In this document: piece by piece, positions 1-5,141 of the stretch
How the letters are laid out: every line of letters starts with the position of its first letter
Numbering within the stretch: the first letter of the stretch is position 1
NCBI GenBank assembly: GCA_946610835.1
Contig: CAMOCU010000105.1
Span: forward strand, 1-5,141
DNA length: 5,141 bases
Source: an uncultured Clostridia bacterium
Lineage (GTDB): Bacteria; Bacillota; Clostridia; Oscillospirales; Acutalibacteraceae
Direction: 5' to 3'
Position numbers and translations under genes: made by a program
Notes under the pieces: generated by a model
The model's input: the letters and a program-made list of their open reading frames with translations, nothing else
Databases searched by the model: none
Told to the model about the DNA's origin: nothing

Positions 1-1
1 G

Positions 2-580
2 AAAGACGCGGACAGTATGCGCCGCCCACCTCTGCCCGCTTCGGCCGGATTTTTTGCCGGCGGACTGGGTACGGACATTGCGCTGGAGGGCATGCTCGTG
101 GGCGCGGTGACGCTGCTGGCGCTGCAGGGCGGCATCCGGATGGGCAGCGTCGCGCTCGGCCGCACGATGGCCTTTTCCACACTGAGCTTTGCGGAGATCC
201 TGTATGCGGTCAGTATGCGTTCCGCGCAGCCTATACACCGTGTCGGGCTGTGGACAAACAAAAAAATGGTGTGGGCCGCGCCGGTCTGCATCCTGCTGCA
301 GATAGCCGTTCTGGCGCTGCCCACACTGCGTGTTCTGTTTCAGGTTGTGCCCCTGCACGGGGCGGCTTTGGCGCAAACGCTGCTGCTTTCAGCGCTGCCG
401 TTCGGCATCCTGGAGGCAGTCAAGGCGCTGCGGCCGGAAAAATCACCCGGTCGTTTGTACGGCTTCGTCGGACGTCTCCCTGCCCGGGAGCTGCGACGCC
501 GCTTCGCTGCTTTGCGCCGGGGCGTCCGGCAGCGTCGTGGCAACCGGCGCGCTCGTGGTCGGGAGCGGCTGGGTGGTTGA
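2..580 (+). CDS. P-type (Ca2+-type) cation-transporting ATPase, C-terminal part; 5' end lies outside the window
   Basis: This is the C-terminal membrane region of a P2-type ATPase, an ion pump of the cytoplasmic membrane. The reading frame is open to the left edge. The Met codon at 17 is internal, because the residues around it (KDADSMRRPP) match the family's loop 'ERDVM-RPPR' just before helix M7. Four hydrophobic segments follow, counted from that Met: about residues 17-40 (M7, after FFAGGLG), 50-68 (M8), 80-108 (M9) and 114-136 (M10). The M8 stretch 'RTMAFSTLSFAEILYA' is typical of the family. Its Glu (codon 194-196) appears to align with SERCA Glu908, a Ca2+ site I ligand, which favours Ca2+ as substrate; this alignment was done by eye. 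The conserved domain ends near base 433. The last 49 residues are unusual, with 17 Arg, and lie mostly antisense to the convergent gene's tail. The phosphorylation and nucleotide-binding domains are off-window, so the ion specificity is inferred. Confidence 0.9.
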   Translation, partial: KDADSMRRPPLPASAGFFAGGLGTDIALEGMLVGAVTLLALQGGIRMGSVALGRTMAFSTLSFAEILYAVSMRSAQPIHRVGLWTNKKMVWAAPVCILLQIAVLALPTLRVLFQVVPLHGAALAQTLLLSALPFGILEAVKALRPEKSPGRLYGFVGRLPARELRRRFAALRRGVRQRRGNRRARGRERLGG

Positions 581-1297
581 GGGTGCGGTCGTGCGTGCCG
601 GGTCGGCTGTTTCCACCGCTTCGGAACTGCGCAGCGAACCGATATGATAGCCGTCCTCGTCCTCGCGCAACGTTACTTTCATGTACTTTGCCGGTTCCGG
701 CGCGGCATAACTGCCGCGGTCGAGCTGCGCCCATTCGGAGCCGATGATAAAGCCCACGGTCAGCGTCACGGAATTGCCCGTGCGTTCGATCGGCGTGTAA
801 ACCTTGGGCGTGTAGGTCGGGTCGACGCTGGTGATGGGGATAATGTATGCCCCGCGCTCGGAATTGTAGATCACGTTGTAAAACGAATCGGAAACGCTTT
901 GGTGATGCATCTGCACTTCTTTGCCGAACAGCTTGACAAAATAGCTTTCGACGTCCTTTTGCGGTACAAGAAGTCCCGTGACCTCGCCTTCAAACACATC
1001 ATATGTATTCATTTTGTCGCTGGTGAAAATCAGCGCGCTGATTGCCGCGTCCAGCAGATCGGTCTGTTCGGCGCCGCTGATGTCATCGAACGGCGCGGGA
1101 TCCACCGCCACAAACGGCTCCAAAAACTCCTCGTACTCCGTAATCCGGGAGCTTCCCTCCCGCACGTCGTTGACCTTTTCCACTGTCAGATGCACGGCCT
1201 GATAGACGCCGAACGCCGCAAAAAGCAGCAGCACTAAACCCAGAAAGAAGGAACCCGCGTGTCCTTTTTTGTGGGTTTTCTTTTTCTTTTTGCCCAT
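443..1297 (-). CDS. Uncharacterised single-pass membrane protein with Thr/Ser/Pro-rich tail
   Basis: I do not recognise this 284-residue protein. It begins with a Lys-rich cytoplasmic stretch (MGKKKKKTHKK), then a single hydrophobic helix at about residues 15-36. The positive-inside rule predicts that the rest is extracytoplasmic. There is no lipobox and no clear signal-peptidase site, so it is probably an anchored type II protein. Residues about 40-225 look like a folded domain with alternating helical and strand-like segments, including VTLTVGFIIGSEWAQLD and YMKVTLREDEDGYHIGSL. No catalytic motif is evident. Residues about 227-284 are low-complexity, rich in Thr, Ala, Ser and Pro, like a wall-spanning or disordered linker. 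The start is supported by AAGGAGGT (complement of 1303-1310) 5 nt upstream. It lies 25 nt downstream of proA and is probably the last gene of the operon. Its final 46 codons or so overlap the convergent ATPase gene. The reading frame is convincing; the function is unknown. Confidence 0.85.
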   Translation of the reverse strand: MGKKKKKTHKKGHAGSFFLGLVLLLFAAFGVYQAVHLTVEKVNDVREGSSRITEYEEFLEPFVAVDPAPFDDISGAEQTDLLDAAISALIFTSDKMNTYDVFEGEVTGLLVPQKDVESYFVKLFGKEVQMHHQSVSDSFYNVIYNSERGAYIIPITSVDPTYTPKVYTPIERTGNSVTLTVGFIIGSEWAQLDRGSYAAPEPAKYMKVTLREDEDGYHIGSLRSSEAVETADPARTTAPSTTQPLPTTSAPVATTLPDAPAQSSEAASQLPGRETSDEAVQTTG

Positions 1298-1302
1298 GTC
1301 GC

Positions 1303-1310
1303 ACCTCCTT
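1303..1310 (-). promoter_or_regulatory. Strong ribosome binding site for the tailed membrane protein gene
   Basis: The minus strand reads AAGGAGGT, a near-perfect anti-Shine-Dalgarno match, ending 5 nt before the ATG at 1297. It sits in the 25-nt gap after the proA stop. This fixes the start and suggests efficient translation independent of proA. Confidence 0.85.
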
Positions 1311-1322
1311 GCCCGGCGGCAG

Positions 1323-2561
1323 TCAGCGGATCTGTCCGCTGCCGAGAATGATATATTTTTCCGCTGTCAGGTTCGCAAGACCCAGCGGGCCTCTGGCGTG
1401 CAGCTTTTGCGTGGAGATACCGATCTCCGCACCGAAGCCGAATTCGCCGCCGTCCGTAAAGCGGGTGGATGCGTTGACATACACCGCCGCCGCATCCACG
1501 CGCGCAAGGAAAGTCTGCGCGGCGTTGTAATCCTGCGTGACAATGCATTCGCTGTGCCCGGTGCCGTTTTGCGCGATATGGTCGATTGCCTGCTGCAGCG
1601 AATCGACAACCTTGACGGAAATGATGTAATCGAGAAACTCCCGGGCGTAATCCTCTTCTGTTGCGGGCACAGCCTGCGCAAACAGCGCACAGACCGTTTC
1701 GTCGCCGCGAATCTGCACGCCTGCGCTGTGCAGCCGGCCGCAGATCGGCACGATCATTTCGTCCGCAATGCTGCGGTGAATGAGCAGGCTTTCGCATGCG
1801 TTGCAGACGGACGGGCGGGAAACCTTGGCGTTGAATACGATGTCCGACGCCATCGCGGGATCGGCCGACGCGTCGATGTACACATGGCAGTTGCCCGTGC
1901 CCGTTTCGATCACCGGAACCGTGGCGTTTTCCACCACGGCGCGGATCAACCCCGCTCCGCCGCGCGGAATGAGCACGTCGATAAAACCGTTCATGCGCAT
2001 CATGGCGTTGGCGCTCTCGCGCGAGGTATCCTCGACGAGCTGGATGCAGTCCGCATCCATGCCGCTTTCCTGCAGCGCGTCGCGCATCACGCGCACGATG
2101 GCTGTGTTGGACAGGATCGCTTCTTTGCCGCCGCGCAGGATCACGGCGTTGCCCGCTTTCAGACACAGGGACGCAGCGTCGCTTGTGACATTCGGCCGCG
2201 CTTCAAAGATCACGCCGATCACGCCCAGCGGCACGCTGATTTTGCGGATCTGCAGACCGTTCGGCCGCGTTTCGCCCCACAGCACTCTGCCCACGGGGTC
2301 GGCCGCCGCCGCCACGTCCAGCACACCCTGCGCCATGCCGGCAATGCGGCCTTCGTCCAGGCGCAGACGATCAAGCAGCGAATCGCGCATTCCGCTCTCC
2401 CTGCCCCGGGCAATATCCTGTGCGTTGGCATCCAGAATTTCGCCGCTGCGTCGTGTGAGCGCGTCCGCCATCGCGGACAGAGCGGCGTCCTTTTGCGCGC
2501 GTGACGCGCAGGAAAGTGTCTGCGCCGCTTTTTTGGCGCGGATTCCCAATTGCTCAAGCAT
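1323..2561 (-). CDS. proA: Glutamate-5-semialdehyde dehydrogenase (gamma-glutamyl phosphate reductase)
   Basis: ProA is a cytoplasmic enzyme that reduces gamma-glutamyl phosphate with NADPH to glutamate-5-semialdehyde, the second step of proline synthesis from glutamate. The 412-residue length is normal and complete for the family (about 410-420). Hallmarks in order are 'PLGVIGVIFEARPNVTSDAA' (residues 111-130), 'KAGNAVILRGGKEA' (135-148, cofactor-binding region), 'IPRGGAGLI' (198-206), and 'VSRPSVCNACESLL', where Cys253 is the expected catalytic thiol that forms the thiohemiacetal. The C-terminal signature begins at YVNASTRFTDGGEFGFGAEI (361-380) and continues to STQKLHARGPLGL (383-395). Its ATG lies inside the 3' end of proB, with an 8-nt overlap (ATGCTTGA), and a GGGAG-type ribosome site lies within proB about 9 nt upstream, so translational coupling is likely. 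Nothing important is missing, and function can be assigned with high confidence. Confidence 0.98.
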   Translation of the reverse strand: MLEQLGIRAKKAAQTLSCASRAQKDAALSAMADALTRRSGEILDANAQDIARGRESGMRDSLLDRLRLDEGRIAGMAQGVLDVAAAADPVGRVLWGETRPNGLQIRKISVPLGVIGVIFEARPNVTSDAASLCLKAGNAVILRGGKEAILSNTAIVRVMRDALQESGMDADCIQLVEDTSRESANAMMRMNGFIDVLIPRGGAGLIRAVVENATVPVIETGTGNCHVYIDASADPAMASDIVFNAKVSRPSVCNACESLLIHRSIADEMIVPICGRLHSAGVQIRGDETVCALFAQAVPATEEDYAREFLDYIISVKVVDSLQQAIDHIAQNGTGHSECIVTQDYNAAQTFLARVDAAAVYVNASTRFTDGGEFGFGAEIGISTQKLHARGPLGLANLTAEKYIILGSGQIR

Positions 2562-3357
2562 GCTCTTCGTCTCCCTTGCTCTGTTTTTTGAAATGCGTGC
2601 CTACCTGACGGCCGTCGAGCAGGCGGTAAATATCCTCCGGATTGGAACCGTTCATAATGATCGTGTCGATTCCGGCCTGCGTCGCCAGCTGTGCCGCGCC
2701 GAGCTTGGTCGCCATGCCGCCGGTACCCAGATGCGAAACGCTCGGCCCCGCCATATGCAGCAGCGTTTCGTCAATGCGCTCCACAACCGGGATCAGCACC
2801 GCGCTTTCGTCCTCGGCCGGATTGGCGGAAAAGAATCCGTCGATGTCGGACAGGATCAGCAGCACATCCGCTCCCATAAGCCGGGCAACCTGCGCGGAAA
2901 GATTGTCGTTGTCGCCGTAAACGATTTCTTCCACGGCGACGCTGTCGTTTTCGTTGATGACCGGAATGGCGTTGTATTCAAACAGTTTTTCAAAACAGTT
3001 GACCAGATTTTCGCGCCGCTCGCTGTTTTCGATGTCGCTGCGTGTGACAAGCAGCTGCCCGACCGTATGGCCGTATTCGCCGAACATTTTGTCATACACA
3101 AACATCAGCTCGCATTGCCCCACAGTGGCCGCCGCCTGGCGGCCGGGCGTGTCTTTCGGCCGGCTTTTGAGCCCGAGTTTTGCGCTGCCCACGCCGATCG
3201 CGCCGGAGGACACAAGCGCCACTTCAATGCCGGAATTCATCAGATCCGACAGAACCTCCGCGAGCGTGCGGATGCGGCGCAGATTCAGCCGCCCCGTATC
3301 ATAGGTCAAAGAGGACGTGCCGACCTTGACCACCATTCTTTTAACGTGCTTGATCAT
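2554..3357 (-). CDS. proB: Glutamate 5-kinase, short form without PUA domain
   Basis: ProB phosphorylates L-glutamate with ATP to give gamma-glutamyl phosphate, the committed and usually proline-inhibited first step of proline synthesis. The unstable product is handed to ProA, encoded immediately downstream. The 267 residues contain only the amino-acid-kinase fold: 'VVKVGTSSLT' (residues 9-18), 'VSSGAIGVGSAKLGL' (49-63), 'RQAAATVGQCELM' (73-85), 'IPVINENDSVAVEE' (131-144), 'YGDNDNLSAQVA' (147-158), 'LSDIDGFF' (169-176) and 'GTGGMATKLGAAQLA' (211-225). E. coli ProB is 367 residues because it carries a C-terminal PUA domain. That domain is absent here, and proB stops just inside proA. The start at 3357 is supported by an AAAGGTG ribosome site about 8 nt upstream; the Met at residue 8 would cut into the first strand. 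It lies 25 nt after the M16 peptidase gene. Confidence 0.98.
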   Translation of the reverse strand: MIKHVKRMVVKVGTSSLTYDTGRLNLRRIRTLAEVLSDLMNSGIEVALVSSGAIGVGSAKLGLKSRPKDTPGRQAAATVGQCELMFVYDKMFGEYGHTVGQLLVTRSDIENSERRENLVNCFEKLFEYNAIPVINENDSVAVEEIVYGDNDNLSAQVARLMGADVLLILSDIDGFFSANPAEDESAVLIPVVERIDETLLHMAGPSVSHLGTGGMATKLGAAQLATQAGIDTIIMNGSNPEDIYRLLDGRQVGTHFKKQSKGDEEHA

Positions 3358-3382
3358 TTGTTTTCACCTTTCTTCAGGCAAT

Positions 3383-4636
3383 TTATCCCGCGTCGAGAAT
3401 GTCGCGGTACGTCTGCTGCGTGTCCGGTCTGCCCACCACGCAAAGAGAGAATCGCTCTGTTTGCAGCAGCTGCGCCGCCACTGCGCGCACCTCGTCGAGC
3501 GTAACATCCTGTAAATTCTGTAAAAGCTCCTCTTCGCTCTGTACCTTTCCGCGCAAAAGCATATTGCGCCCGATCCGCGACGCCGACGAGCCGGGCGACT
3601 CGAGCGACATGGATACCGCCGCAACGGCCTGCATTTTGGCGCGGTCGAGCTCCTTTTGCGTGAGCGTTTGCGGAAACTCGCGGCACAGCCGCACCACCTC
3701 GCGCAGCGCCGTCTGCTGTTTTTGCGCGGACAAGCCCATGCTCACGCACAGTGCGCCTGCGCCGAGATAAGCGGCGTGGAACGCGTCGATGGAATAGACC
3801 AGCCCCAGTTCCTCGCGGATGCGCTGGAACAGGCGGGAGGAGCCGGCTCCGCCGAGGATCGAACAGGCATAGCTGCACGCGTGCATGCGCGGATCGTCGA
3901 TCGGCAGCCCGGGCAGGCCGAGCGTCAGGATCGTCTGCTGCACTTCCTTGGGAATCAAGCGGATGAACCGTTCCGGCTGCGGCGAGGCGGCACGCAGCGG
4001 ATTGTTCGCGGCACGCAGGGCGCCGAAATGCGCCCGGCACTGCTGCAGGACACTGTCGCGGTCGAATGCGCCGGAGAACACCAGCACCATCCGCTCCGGC
4101 ACATAAAACTGCTCCATATGCCGCCGGATCGTTTCTTTCGTCATCGCGCGAATCGTTTCCTCGCTGCCGACGATGTTTTTTCCGAGCATGTCCTGCGGCC
4201 AAAAAGACTCGTAAAAACAGTCCATGCAAAGATCCTCGCTGCTGTCCTCGTAGCTGTCCTTTTCCTCGAGAATGACGTCTTTTTCGGTCTGCAGCTCGTC
4301 CTCGCGCAGCGCGGGATGCAGCGTCATTTCCGCAATCAAAGACAGGATCGTACGGATCTGCGCGGTCAGCACGCGTGCATAAATGCATGTGTATTCCTTG
4401 GTGGTGTATGCGTTCAGCGTGCCGCCGGTGTCGTCGGTGATCTCTGCAATGTCGCGGGCGGACAGAGTGTCCGTCCCCTTGAACAGCATATGCTCGATAC
4501 AGTGGGATACGCCGAGCGTCTGCGGCGTTTCAAACCGCGAGCCGCTGCCCACATAAAGCCCCAGCGAACAGGAGCGCAAATACGGCCGCGAGTCCAGACA
4601 AATCCGCAATCCGTTGTCCAGTGTGATACATTCCAT
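3383..4636 (-). CDS. M16 family zinc metallopeptidase (processing-peptidase / M16B type)
   Basis: This is a full-length M16B-type peptidase of 417 residues from the start chosen here; numbering below uses the ATG at 4642, two codons upstream. The inverted zinc motif HxxEH is present as HCIEH (His47, Glu50, His51), followed by MLFKGT. The third zinc ligand is expected at Glu127 in 'EKDVILEE', 80 residues after the first His, as in mitochondrial processing peptidase beta. The C-terminal half (M16_C) carries 'GSSRLFQRIREELGLVYSI', including the Arg276/Tyr283 pair equivalent to the substrate-binding Arg/Tyr of M16 enzymes. It should therefore be catalytically active. No signal peptide or membrane segment is visible, so it is probably cytoplasmic. 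I prefer the ATG at 4636 because GAGGG lies 6 nt before it, whereas it abuts the ATG at 4642. The gene follows the FHA gene almost without a gap and precedes proB by 25 nt. Substrate is unknown. Confidence 0.94.
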   Translation of the reverse strand: MECITLDNGLRICLDSRPYLRSCSLGLYVGSGSRFETPQTLGVSHCIEHMLFKGTDTLSARDIAEITDDTGGTLNAYTTKEYTCIYARVLTAQIRTILSLIAEMTLHPALREDELQTEKDVILEEKDSYEDSSEDLCMDCFYESFWPQDMLGKNIVGSEETIRAMTKETIRRHMEQFYVPERMVLVFSGAFDRDSVLQQCRAHFGALRAANNPLRAASPQPERFIRLIPKEVQQTILTLGLPGLPIDDPRMHACSYACSILGGAGSSRLFQRIREELGLVYSIDAFHAAYLGAGALCVSMGLSAQKQQTALREVVRLCREFPQTLTQKELDRAKMQAVAAVSMSLESPGSSASRIGRNMLLRGKVQSEEELLQNLQDVTLDEVRAVAAQLLQTERFSLCVVGRPDTQQTYRDILDAG

Positions 4637-4642
4637 GCGCAT

Positions 4643-4648
4643 CCCTCA
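4643..4648 (-). promoter_or_regulatory. Ribosome binding site overlapping the FHA gene stop; decides the M16 start
   Basis: The minus strand reads TGAGGG, in which the FHA gene's TGA stop forms part of the GAGGG ribosome site. It directly abuts the ATG at 4642, which is too close for normal initiation, but sits 6 nt from the in-frame ATG at 4636. The arrangement implies coupled translation of the two genes and favours the downstream start. Confidence 0.6.
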
Positions 4649-5047
4649 CAATTGGAAGCGATAACTCACGCTGCCGAATGTCAGCGTATCGCCGTTTTCA
4701 AGAATCGTCTTTTTATCTATGCGCCGTCCGTTGACGAACGTTCCGGTTTTGGAATACGTGTCGATGAGCGTCCAGCCCTTTTTACGCCGGGCAATAACCG
4801 CATGAAAGCGCGAAACGGTCATATCCGCCTGCACCACAATGTCGCATGTGCTGCTGCGTCCGAGCGACACCTCCCAAAAGGATAGTTCAAACACCTCGCC
4901 CGTTTTTTGGTCGATCAGCGCCGCATACTCCGGCGAGGGAAACTTGTGCCGCAGCAGCGCCACGCCGCAATACACCAGCACAACCGCACCCAGCACAGGC
5001 AGAATAAACCGCGCCGCCTCCGCAGCTGCCTGCAGCAGATCCTCCAT
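4646..5047 (-). CDS. Membrane-anchored FHA-domain protein
   Basis: This 133-residue protein has an N-terminal membrane helix at about residues 12-33 (FILPVLGAVVLVYCGVALL), followed by RHK on the cytoplasmic side, so the C-terminal domain should face the cytoplasm. Residues about 58-133 form a complete forkhead-associated (FHA) domain, which binds phosphothreonine peptides. The signatures are 'VSLGRSSTCDIVV' (Gly63, Arg64), 'VSRFHAVI' (Ser79, Arg80, His82) and 'YSKTGTFVNGRRI', where the usual Asn of S-x-N-G-T is Thr101. The last strand ends at the C-terminus (FGSVSYRFQL). In Clostridia, small membrane-linked FHA proteins are often encoded near FtsW/RodA and penicillin-binding proteins and are thought to respond to Ser/Thr kinases. 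No such partner is in the window. A strong AAAGGAGG site 7 nt upstream fixes the start. It is the first complete gene of the minus-strand series, directly before the M16 peptidase. Confidence 0.93.
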   Translation of the reverse strand: MEDLLQAAAEAARFILPVLGAVVLVYCGVALLRHKFPSPEYAALIDQKTGEVFELSFWEVSLGRSSTCDIVVQADMTVSRFHAVIARRKKGWTLIDTYSKTGTFVNGRRIDKKTILENGDTLTFGSVSYRFQL

Positions 5048-5054
5048 ACCTGTC

Positions 5055-5062
5055 CCTCCTTT
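5055..5062 (-). promoter_or_regulatory. Strong ribosome binding site for the FHA-domain gene
   Basis: The minus strand reads AAAGGAGG, 7 nt before the ATG at 5047. It confirms the FHA start and argues against a longer N-terminus from the GTG near 5120, which is in a different frame. Confidence 0.85.
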
Positions 5063-5088
5063 GGCGCAAAAAGTCCGTTTCCGATATC

Positions 5089-5139
5089 TTAGGGAAGCAC
5101 TGATTCAATCCGATGCGCACGAAGGAATGGATCTTTTTC
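5089..5139 (-). CDS. Possible C-terminal end of an upstream minus-strand gene
   Basis: One minus-strand frame is open from the right edge and ends in TAA at 5091-5089, giving the short tail EKDPFLRAHRIESVLP. It would leave about 41 nt before the FHA gene, in line with the tight spacing elsewhere in the operon, and the residues look like a plausible protein end. Only 16 codons are visible, and another frame is also open here, so this is a weak call. The 5048-5141 stretch could instead be an upstream untranslated region; I found no convincing promoter in it. Confidence 0.22.
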   Translation of the reverse strand, partial: EKDPFLRAHRIESVLP

Positions 5140-5141
5140 CG

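Noticed and set aside
349..363. Inverted repeat GCCCC-TGCAC-GGGGC inside the ATPase gene, considered as a terminator
   Set aside because: The stem is only 5 bp, lies inside conserved coding sequence, and has no T-run after it on either strand.
250..747. Alternative plus-strand frames open through the overlap region, considered as a frameshifted ATPase end
   Set aside because: Neither alternative frame gives an earlier stop or a family-like C-terminus. Both are open only because of the base pattern of the opposing gene.
1269..2504. Plus-strand open frame (411 codons) opposite proA
   Set aside because: It is a shadow of proA, with His/Arg/Ala-rich translation and no recognisable domain.
1780..3504. 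Long plus-strand open frame (574 codons) opposite proA and proB
   Set aside because: It is the antisense shadow of two strongly conserved genes. Its translation is rich in Arg, Ser and Ala with no domain pattern, as expected from GC-rich codon use on the other strand.
3656..4885. Long plus-strand open frame (409 codons) opposite the M16 and FHA genes
   Set aside because: It is antisense to clear M16 and FHA domains. Its composition (many Arg, Gln, His) is typical of a shadow frame, and no ribosome site or family motif supports it.
5048..5141. Possible promoter for the minus-strand operon (TAAGAT-like -10)
   Set aside because: No acceptable -35 hexamer lies 16-18 nt upstream of it. The nearby TTGAAT is only 11 nt away. 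The operon probably starts beyond the right edge.

Overview
The window is gene-dense and clearly GC-rich. It looks like a chromosomal segment from a Gram-positive anaerobe of the Clostridia, probably Oscillospiraceae/Ruminococcaceae-like. That placement is inferred from three things: strong AGGAGG-type ribosome binding sites, a short glutamate 5-kinase without a PUA domain, and a Thr/Ser/Pro-rich tail on a single-pass membrane protein. No marker gene fixes the taxon.

The left edge holds the 3' end of a plus-strand gene for a P-type (Ca2+-type) cation-transporting ATPase: the last four membrane helices and an Arg-rich tail. It runs head-on into a minus-strand gene series and overlaps the last gene of that series by 138 bases. 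The rest of the window is one co-directional minus-strand series. In transcription order (right to left) it encodes a membrane-anchored FHA-domain protein, an M16-family zinc peptidase, ProB (glutamate 5-kinase), ProA (glutamate-5-semialdehyde dehydrogenase), and an uncharacterised single-pass membrane protein with a disordered tail. Spacing is very tight: 3 or 9 nt between the FHA and M16 genes depending on the start chosen, 25 nt between M16 and proB, an 8-nt overlap between proB and proA, and 25 nt between proA and the last gene. This fits a single operon.

ProB and ProA catalyse the first two steps from glutamate to proline. ProB makes gamma-glutamyl phosphate and ProA reduces it to glutamate-5-semialdehyde, which cyclises to pyrroline-5-carboxylate. 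ProC, which finishes the pathway, is not in the window. The FHA protein and the M16 peptidase have no obvious link to proline, so the operon mixes biosynthesis with an envelope-facing or phospho-signalling pair of unknown role.

I saw no RNA genes, CRISPR array, insertion sequence or prophage genes, and no gene-free stretch over 300 bases. The window looks mostly like ordinary core chromosome. The points most worth a second look are the antisense 3' overlap at 443-580, the FHA/M16 pairing, and the uncharacterised tailed membrane protein.
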